64,000 bases of DNA, from assembly GCF_001905825.1 (NCBI RefSeq), contig NZ_LIVV01000006.1, positions 1 through 64,000 of the forward strand. The letters run 5' to 3'. Shown here in pieces: positions 58,223-64,000 of this stretch. Position 1 is the stretch's first letter; each line of letters opens with the position of its first letter. This stretch comes from Streptomyces sp. CB02009 (GTDB taxonomy: Bacteria > Actinomycetota > Actinomycetes > Streptomycetales > Streptomycetaceae). Under the pieces are notes generated by a model, which did not search any database, had not been told where the DNA came from, and saw nothing but the letters and a program-made list of their open reading frames with translations. A program made the translations under genes and the position numbers.

Positions 58223-59874
58223 CCCCGCTCGTCGAAGTGACCGACCTCACCGTCGAGTTCGCCCGGTCCGGCGATCCCGTACGGGCCGTCGACGGCCTCT
58301 CCTTCACCCTCGGCGAGGGCCGGGCCCTCGCCCTCGTCGGCGAGTCGGGCAGCGGCAAGTCCACCGTCGCCGGCGCCCTCCTCGGCCTCCACCGGGGGAC
58401 GGGGGCGCGGGTCGGCGGGACCGTACGGGTCGGCGGCATCGACGTCGGCACGGCGGGCCCCGGCGAGCTGCGGCGGCTGCGCGGCGGAGTCGCCGCCATG
58501 GTCTTCCAGGACCCGCTGTCCGCCCTCGACCCCTACTACGCCGTCGGCGACCAGATCGCCGAGGTGTACCGCGTCCACGCCGGAGGCTCGCGGCGGGACG
58601 CCCGCGCCCGCGCCGTCGAGGTCCTCGACCGGGTCGGCATCCCCGACGCGGCCCGCCGCTCCCGCTCCCGCCCGCACGAGTTCAGCGGCGGCATGCGGCA
58701 GCGGGCCCTGCTCGCGATGGCCCTCGCCTGCGAACCCCGGATCATCGTCGCCGACGAACCGACCACCGCCCTCGACGTCACCGTGCAGGCCCAGATCCTC
58801 GACCTGCTGCACGAGCTGCGGCGCGAGACGGGAACGGCGCTGCTGCTCGTCACCCACGACGTGGGCGTCGCCGCCGAGAGCGTCGACGAGGTGCTGGTCA
58901 TGCGGGACGGCAGGGAGGTCGAACGCGGCCCCGTGGGCGAGGTGCTGGGCGCACCGGCGGAGCCGTACACCAAGCGGCTGCTCGCCGCGGTGCCGCGGCT
59001 CGACGGACCGGTGCGCGAGCCCCTGGAGAAGGGGCGGCCGCTTCTCGAAGTCCACGACCTGCGGCGGGTGTTCGGACGGGGACCGAAGGCGGTGACCGCC
59101 GTCGAAGGCGCCTCGCTCACCCTCCACGCGGGCGAGACCCTCGGCGTCGTCGGGGAGTCCGGCAGCGGCAAGACCACCCTCGGCCGGATGCTGGTGCGGC
59201 TCCTCGACCCGACCGGCGGCGAGCTCCGGTACGGAGGGAAGGACATCGGGTCCCTGCCGGAGCGGGAACTGCGCCCCCACCGCCACGAACTCCAGATGGT
59301 CTTCCAGGACCCGGTCGCCTCGCTCAACCCGCGCCGCTCCGTGGGCGAGTCGATCGCCGACCCGCTGCGGGTGGCGGGGGAGCGGGACGAGAACCGGATA
59401 CGGGGCCGGGTGCGGGAGCTGCTCGACCGGGTCGGGCTCGACCCCGACCGGTACGAGGCCTACCCGCACGAGTTCAGCGGCGGGCAGCGCCAGCGCGTCG
59501 GCATCGCCCGCGCGCTCGCCGCCGAGCCCCGCGTCGTCGTCTGCGACGAACCCGTCTCCGCCCTCGACGTCACCACCCAGGCCCAGGTGACCGCGCTGCT
59601 CGCCGAACTCCAGGCCGAACTCGGGCTCGGCCTCGTCTTCATCGCCCACGACCTCGCCGTCGTCCGGCAGGTCAGCGACCGGGTCGCCGTCATGCGCGCG
59701 GGCCGGATCGTCGAGCAGGGCACGGTCGCCGAGGTGTACGGCGCGCCCCGGGACCCGTACACCCGGCAGCTGCTCGCCGCCGTCCCCTCGCTCGACCCGC
59801 TCCGCGCGACGGAGCGCCGCGAGCAGCGCCGGGAACAGCGCCGCGAGGAACGCCAGGAACTGGCCGTCGCCTGA
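58219..59874 (+). CDS. Fused double ATPase of a peptide-type ABC transporter
   Basis: 551 residues from GTG 58219 (GTGA overlap). It joins a DppD-like half (Walker A GESGSGKST, FSGGMRQR, DEPTTALD) to a DppF-like half (GESGSGKTT, FSGGQRQR, DEPVSALD) through a short linker near residue 265. The C-terminal cysteine extensions of separate DppD/DppF proteins are missing from both halves, unlike the first operon. A charged Glu/Arg-repeat tail (EQRREQRREERQE) ends the protein. It closes the four-gene operon. Confidence 0.94.
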   Translation: MTPLVEVTDLTVEFARSGDPVRAVDGLSFTLGEGRALALVGESGSGKSTVAGALLGLHRGTGARVGGTVRVGGIDVGTAGPGELRRLRGGVAAMVFQDPLSALDPYYAVGDQIAEVYRVHAGGSRRDARARAVEVLDRVGIPDAARRSRSRPHEFSGGMRQRALLAMALACEPRIIVADEPTTALDVTVQAQILDLLHELRRETGTALLLVTHDVGVAAESVDEVLVMRDGREVERGPVGEVLGAPAEPYTKRLLAAVPRLDGPVREPLEKGRPLLEVHDLRRVFGRGPKAVTAVEGASLTLHAGETLGVVGESGSGKTTLGRMLVRLLDPTGGELRYGGKDIGSLPERELRPHRHELQMVFQDPVASLNPRRSVGESIADPLRVAGERDENRIRGRVRELLDRVGLDPDRYEAYPHEFSGGQRQRVGIARALAAEPRVVVCDEPVSALDVTTQAQVTALLAELQAELGLGLVFIAHDLAVVRQVSDRVAVMRAGRIVEQGTVAEVYGAPRDPYTRQLLAAVPSLDPLRATERREQRREQRREERQELAVA

Positions 59875-59948
59875 CCCTCCGTGACCGTTCTGGCGTGTAC
59901 CGCGACAGAACGCTACCGGGGAGGGAAAGTTACGTGCATTCACCCCTT

Positions 59949-59986
59949 CCGGTGGTGCGACGGACAACCGTCCGTCGCACCACCGG
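59949..59986 (+). terminator. Very strong terminator of the second transporter operon
   Basis: A perfect 17-bp stem (59949-59965 with 59970-59986) with loop AACC, followed by TATCT. Confidence 0.9.
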
Positions 59987-60064
59987 TATCTCCGCTTACG
60001 TTCTTCCCGCTGCGAGTCGCCGGACCAACGGTGGCCGCCGTCAAGGGAGACCGGGGGTGCACTC

Positions 60065-61768
60065 ATGCGGATCGGACTGCTCACAGAGGGTGGCTACCCG
60101 TACGCCACCGGTGAGCCCGGACTCTGGTGCGAGCGGCTCGTACGCGGACTCGGGCAGCACCAGTTCGACCTGTACGCCCTCGGCGCGGCCGGCGCCCCCC
60201 GACCGCTCCCCCCGAACGCCCGCGTCGCCCGCGCCGCCGACCTCGGCGGCCCCGGCACCGGCCCGGCGGCCCGCACCCTCCTCGAACGGACCGCCTTCGG
60301 CGACGGCCGTGCCGCCCGCCGCGCCTACGGCCGGCGCGAGCGGCGCCGCTTCGTCGAGGCCTTCCACCGGCTCGCGGTGGGCGTGTGCGGGGACAGCGCG
60401 GCCGGGACCCCGGAGAGCACCGCAGGGCCCGGGGACGGCGAGGCCGGCGCCGCGCTCGGGACCGCCTTCGCCGAAGGGCTCTACGCGCTCGCCGAACTCG
60501 CCCGCGAGCGCGGCGGCCTCCCCGGCGCGCTCCGCTCCGACGACGCCGTCCGCACCCTCGAATCCGCCTGCCGCGCGCCGGGCGCACGCCGCGGCGCGGC
60601 CGCCGCGGGACTCCCCGACCACCTCGCCTTCGTCGAGCACCTGGAACGCACCCTGCGCCCCCTCTCCCTCGACTGGTACGCGGAGGACGCGCTCGGCGCG
60701 GCCGACCTCTGCCACGCCGCGGCCGGCGGCACCACCGCCCTTCCCGGCCTGCTGGCCAAACGCTTCTTCGGGACCCCGCTGCTCGTCACCGAGTACGGCG
60801 TGCAGCTCCGCTCCCACTACCTCTCGGCCGCCGGTGCCGACCGCTCCGCGCCCCTGCGCACCCTGCTCGCCGCCCTCCACGGCCGGCTCGCCGCCGAGGT
60901 CTACGGGCAGGCCGCCCTCCTCACCCCCGGCAACGCCCACGCCCGCCGCTGGCAGGAGAAGTGCGGCGCCGACCGCGCCCGGATCCGCACCGTGCACCCC
61001 GGCATGGCCGCCGACCGCTTCGCCGAGGTCGGCGAGGACGAGGAGAGCGGCGACCCCGCCACCCTCGTCTGGGTCGGCCGGGTCGAACCCGCCAAGGACC
61101 TCATCGCCCTGCTGCACGCCTTCGCCGAGATCCGCGCCCGGCAGCCCGACGCCCGGCTGAGGATCGTCGCCGTCCCCGTGCGGGACCCGGGCTCCGGCGC
61201 CTACCTCGCCCACATCAAGGGGCTCGCCGCCCAGCTCTTCCCCGACGAGGCCGCCGGCGCGCACGCCGTCGGAGAGAACCCGGTCACCTTCGAGGAACTC
61301 GGCGGGCCCGAGGCGCCGACCCTGGAGGACACCTACGCCTCCGGTGCGGTCGTCGTGCTCTCCAGCGTCGTCGAGGGCTTCCCCGCGAGCCTCGTCGAGG
61401 CGATGTTCTGCGCGCGGGCCACCGTCTCCACCGACGTCGGCGCGGTCGTCGAGATCATCGGCGGCACCGGGCTCGTCGTCCCCCCGCGCAACCCCCGGGC
61501 GCTCGCCGACGCCTGCCTCGCGCTGCTCCGCGAGCCCGAGCGCCGCCACCGCCTGGGCGCCGCCGCCCGCGCCCGCGCGCTCGAACTCTTCACCGTCGAA
61601 CAGAACCTCGCCGCGTTCCGCGGCATCTACCTGGAACTCCTCTCCCACGCACCGGTGCGCCACCGCCCCGGGGACGGCGTGCCCTTCGCCCACCCCGCCG
61701 AGGCGCACGTGCCGGGCAGCTGGGCGCACAAGGCCGTGGCCGCCGGGACAGGAGCCCCCGATGCCTGA
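60065..61768 (+). CDS. PelF-like GT4 glycosyltransferase
   Basis: 567 residues from ATG 60065. The N-terminal half resembles the DUF3492/PelF domain: MRIGLLTEGGYPYATGEPGL, then LLVTEYGVQLRSHYL near residue 240. The C-terminal GT-B half has IRTVHPGMAADRF, LVWVGRVEPAKDLIALLHAF and the donor-site EGFPASLVEAM with its conserved glutamates. PelF makes an exopolysaccharide from a UDP-sugar in Pseudomonas. The Streptomyces relatives are less studied. The enzyme is cytosolic and would work with the membrane protein that follows, whose start overlaps its stop by 8 nt. Confidence 0.88.
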   Translation: MRIGLLTEGGYPYATGEPGLWCERLVRGLGQHQFDLYALGAAGAPRPLPPNARVARAADLGGPGTGPAARTLLERTAFGDGRAARRAYGRRERRRFVEAFHRLAVGVCGDSAAGTPESTAGPGDGEAGAALGTAFAEGLYALAELARERGGLPGALRSDDAVRTLESACRAPGARRGAAAAGLPDHLAFVEHLERTLRPLSLDWYAEDALGAADLCHAAAGGTTALPGLLAKRFFGTPLLVTEYGVQLRSHYLSAAGADRSAPLRTLLAALHGRLAAEVYGQAALLTPGNAHARRWQEKCGADRARIRTVHPGMAADRFAEVGEDEESGDPATLVWVGRVEPAKDLIALLHAFAEIRARQPDARLRIVAVPVRDPGSGAYLAHIKGLAAQLFPDEAAGAHAVGENPVTFEELGGPEAPTLEDTYASGAVVVLSSVVEGFPASLVEAMFCARATVSTDVGAVVEIIGGTGLVVPPRNPRALADACLALLREPERRHRLGAAARARALELFTVEQNLAAFRGIYLELLSHAPVRHRPGDGVPFAHPAEAHVPGSWAHKAVAAGTGAPDA

Positions 61769-63287
61769 AGGAGACACCCCCATGCGCGGCTCCGCCGCCC
61801 CGACCAGCCCCGGAGCCTGGGACGCCCGCTCCGAGGCCCTCCTCGGCGCCCCCGCACTGACCCCCCGTACCGGCGCCCCCCTCGGCCCGCACACCGCCGA
61901 GGGTCCCGTCGAGGCCCCACCGTCCGGGATAGCCCCGGCCCCGACGGACACACCGTGGCCGATGACGACGACGCCGCCCGTCCCGGCGCGGAAGCCGGAC
62001 CCGGAGGGCCCCACCGGCACGACCCGCCGGGACGGCCTTTCCGACCTGGACGGCCTCTCCGGACCTGACGCCCCTTCCGGCCCGGACGCTCCTTCGGACC
62101 CCGCCGGGCCGTCAGGAACCACCGGGAACCCCGTATCCGCCGAGCCGCACGCCGCCCCCGCCCCGGCCTCCGCCCTGCCCGGCGGCGTCCCGGCGACGGC
62201 CGCCCTCGCCGGAACTCCCGCCTCCGCAGCAACCCCCGCCCCCGCCGCCCGCCCCCGGCGCGGTACCGCCGACCCCGTCAAAGTCCTCATGCACCGCCAC
62301 CGGGAGCTCTGCGCCCGGGCCGTCGACCCGCTGGAGATCGCCGCCGGTCTCGAGGCCCAGGGGTTCACCGACCGGACCGCCGCCCGCTTCCGGCACCGGG
62401 ACGTGTTCTCGCTCGCCGAGGAGCTCTACGCGCGCGTGCCCCGCGGCACCGAGCCCCCCGCGCCGCCCGCGCCCCCGCGCGGGGACACCGACGCCTGGGT
62501 GCTCGCCGTCCTCACCCCCGGCGCCGCCGCCGCGCTCACCGGCATCGGACTCGCCCTCACCCACGGGCCCGTGCGTCTCGCCGTCGGCGCGACCGGGGCC
62601 CTGCTGCTCACCGCCGCCCTCCTCCTCGCCGTCCGGCGCGGCCCCTTCCGCGCCCCCGAGGGCGGCACCGTGCCCGCCGCCCGGCTCTGGACCGGCTGGC
62701 TCGTGGCGTACGCGGTCTGCGGCGACGGGCTCCTCACCCAGGTGCTCAGCGGCGGCCCCGACGGCCCCTGGGACCTGGCCCCCGGACCGGTCCTGGCCCT
62801 CGCCCTCGCCGTCGCCCCCGCCGCCTGGTGCGCGCGGCTCTTCGCCCACCGGGCGCGGCGCCGGATCGCCGACAGCCGGGGCCTCGCCGACTTCGCCGCC
62901 GGCACCCGCCCGCTGCTGCTCGGCACCGTGACCCTCCCCCTCCTCGCCCTCGCCCTGCTGCTCGGGCTCACCGGGTTCAGCTCCGGGGCCCTGGCCCTCG
63001 GCGCGCTCCTGCTGCTCGCCCGGCTCCTCACCGTCCACGGCTTCCCCGAGACGGCCGCGGCCGCCCTCGCCGCCGCCAGCGCCACCGAGGCCCTCGCCCT
63101 CACGAGCGTCCTCGCCGCCCGTGTCCCCGTCCCCGGCTTCGACGCGCTCGCCATTCCCGTGCGGACCCTCGTCGACGCCTGGGGCCCCGGGGCCGTACCC
63201 ACCCTCGTCTGCGGCGCCGCCGCGCTCGGCCTGCTGGCCCACGCGACCGGCTCCCTGGCCCGGGCCTCGGCCCACGCCACCCCGTGA
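61761..63287 (+). CDS. Polytopic membrane protein linked to the glycosyltransferase
   Basis: 508 residues from ATG 61761 (AGGAG 6 nt upstream, overlapping the previous gene); ATG 61782 with AAGGAG 9 nt upstream is nearly as good. Residues 1-175 are Pro/Ala/Gly-rich and disordered. A small helical segment (VKVLMHRHRELCARAVDPLE and AAGLEAQGFTDRTAARFRHR) precedes about nine or ten membrane helices from residue 245 to the end. No family is certain. Position suggests a role resembling the membrane subunits of Pel-type polymer export. Confidence 0.78.
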   Translation: MPEGDTPMRGSAAPTSPGAWDARSEALLGAPALTPRTGAPLGPHTAEGPVEAPPSGIAPAPTDTPWPMTTTPPVPARKPDPEGPTGTTRRDGLSDLDGLSGPDAPSGPDAPSDPAGPSGTTGNPVSAEPHAAPAPASALPGGVPATAALAGTPASAATPAPAARPRRGTADPVKVLMHRHRELCARAVDPLEIAAGLEAQGFTDRTAARFRHRDVFSLAEELYARVPRGTEPPAPPAPPRGDTDAWVLAVLTPGAAAALTGIGLALTHGPVRLAVGATGALLLTAALLLAVRRGPFRAPEGGTVPAARLWTGWLVAYAVCGDGLLTQVLSGGPDGPWDLAPGPVLALALAVAPAAWCARLFAHRARRRIADSRGLADFAAGTRPLLLGTVTLPLLALALLLGLTGFSSGALALGALLLLARLLTVHGFPETAAAALAAASATEALALTSVLAARVPVPGFDALAIPVRTLVDAWGPGAVPTLVCGAAALGLLAHATGSLARASAHATP

Positions 63288-63439
63288 GAACCCGCAGCGA
63301 CCGGCGCCGGAGGGCGGGCGGCCACCGCACCGCCCACCCCGCCGGGCCTCCCGTCCGGAAACCCTTTCGCACCCGCGGAGCCGACGCCGCGGGCGCGACC
63401 CGTCACCTCTCTGAACACCTCGCAAGGAGACCGAAGACC

Positions 63440-63493
63440 ATGACCCCGCAAGCCCAAGGAACGGCCGGTCGGCACGAAGGGGCCGCACGATGA
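63440..63493 (+). CDS. Possible 17-codon ORF coupled to the epimerase gene
   Basis: ATG 63440 follows AAGGAG by about 10 nt and the frame (MTPQAQGTAGRHEGAAR) ends in a TGA that overlaps the next gene's ATG (ATGA). The ribosome site and coupling are good, but so short a frame can occur by chance. The 150 bases before it, from 63288, hold no gene. Confidence 0.3.
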   Translation: MTPQAQGTAGRHEGAAR

Positions 63494-64000
63494 GGGTGCT
63501 ACTGCTCGGAGCCAACGGCTTCATCGGCCGCTTCGTCGCCGACCGGCTCCTCGCCGACCCGGCGGTCCACCTCACCGCACTCGGCCGGGGCGACGACGCC
63601 GACGTCCGGTTCGACCTCGCCTCGGGCAGCCCGGGCGCGCTGACCCGGTTCCTCGACGCCGTCCACCCCGGGGTCGTCGTCAACTGCGCGGGCGCCACCC
63701 GCGGCGGCGCCCGCGACCTGACCCGGCACAACACCGTCGCCGTCGCCACCGTCTGCGAGGCCCTGCGCCGCAGCGGCTGCGGCGCCCGGCTCGTCCAGGT
63801 CGGCTGCGCCTCGGAGTACGGGCCCAGCCAGCCCGGCTCCTCCACCGCGGAGGACGCCGTACCCCGCCCCGGCGGCCCCTACGGGGTGTCGAAGCTGGCG
63901 GCGACCGAGCTCGTCCTGGGCTCGGGCCTCGACGCCGTGGTCCTCCGGGTGTTCTCGCCCGTCGGCCCCGGCACCCCCGCCGGGTCGCCGCTCGGCCGCC
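63490..64000 (+). CDS. NAD-dependent epimerase/dehydratase (partial, runs off the window)
   Basis: The first 170 codons of an extended short-chain dehydrogenase. LLLGANGFIGRFVADRL gives the nucleotide-binding GxxGxxG, VVVNCAGATRGG follows, and YGVSK (YxxxK, about residue 130) is the catalytic pair, with the serine-like position in VGCASEYG. Such enzymes modify nucleotide sugars. With the glycosyltransferase upstream it points to sugar-polymer assembly continuing beyond the right edge. Confidence 0.9.
   Translation, partial: MRVLLLGANGFIGRFVADRLLADPAVHLTALGRGDDADVRFDLASGSPGALTRFLDAVHPGVVVNCAGATRGGARDLTRHNTVAVATVCEALRRSGCGARLVQVGCASEYGPSQPGSSTAEDAVPRPGGPYGVSKLAATELVLGSGLDAVVLRVFSPVGPGTPAGSPLGR

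Noticed and set aside
59949..59986. Considered as an inverted-repeat end of a mobile element
   Set aside because: It is a single local 17-bp hairpin with a 4-nt loop and no transposase; terminator is the simpler reading.

Overview
The window is very GC-rich actinobacterial chromosome (GC-ending codons almost throughout, GTG/TTG starts, GTGA/ATGA overlaps, long GC hairpins between genes). Gene content and order point to Streptomyces or a close relative: a peptide ABC operon just after the end of another one (bldK-like layout), mshB, meso-DAP lysine-pathway genes, and Pro/Ala-rich membrane proteins. There is no tRNA, rRNA, CRISPR array, insertion sequence, integrase or phage gene.

Left part (1-7.3 kb): the last codons of an ABC-transporter ATPase, a terminator, then a complete five-gene oligopeptide ABC importer (lipoprotein, two permeases, two ATPases), followed by a polytopic membrane protein carrying the only in-frame TTA codon I found.

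Central part (7.3-44.8 kb): mostly conserved housekeeping. It holds an S9 peptidase, mshB (mycothiol), a 7Fe ferredoxin next to dapC, dapE, a LOG-family enzyme, a FolP2-like protein, a DivIVA-like protein, Tag glycosylase, a DUF3117 protein, an O-methyltransferase divergent from an ECF sigma factor, its anti-sigma factor, an HtrA protease and TatB. These are followed by Mrp, DUF1003 and MgtE-N/CBS proteins, a lipoprotein and CorA. From memory the order parallels Mycobacterium tuberculosis mshB-fdxC, dapE-folP2-tagA and sigE-rseA-htrA-tatB-mrp-corA (about Rv1170-Rv1239), so this block is probably ancestral. The theme is cell-envelope building, envelope stress sensing and divalent-metal handling.

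Next (44.8-54.1 kb): an alpha/beta hydrolase, a large DEAD-box RNA helicase with a long repetitive basic tail and an apparent CTG start, a ferritin-like protein, DUF3107, a TetR regulator, a second hydrolase and a DUF3152 putative metalloprotease. This resembles the rhlE-TetR-DUF3107-DUF3152 neighbourhood of other actinobacteria.

Right part (54.1-64 kb) looks more accessory. It has a second peptide-type ABC operon whose two ATPases are fused into one protein. In front of it lie a near-consensus promoter with an inverted repeat across its -35 box and a 31-codon ORF that starts at the predicted transcript start. After a strong terminator comes a sugar-polymer locus: a PelF-like glycosyltransferase, a membrane protein and an NAD-dependent epimerase cut off by the window edge.

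Recurring features are leaderless genes (a -10 hexamer 6-7 nt before ATG), non-canonical starts, GTP-x-Y peptide repeats in two unrelated membrane-anchored proteins, and a degenerate 12-nt repeat array ending in a perfect 34-bp palindrome. All functional calls come from reading motifs; no database search was run, and comparisons with other genomes are from memory.
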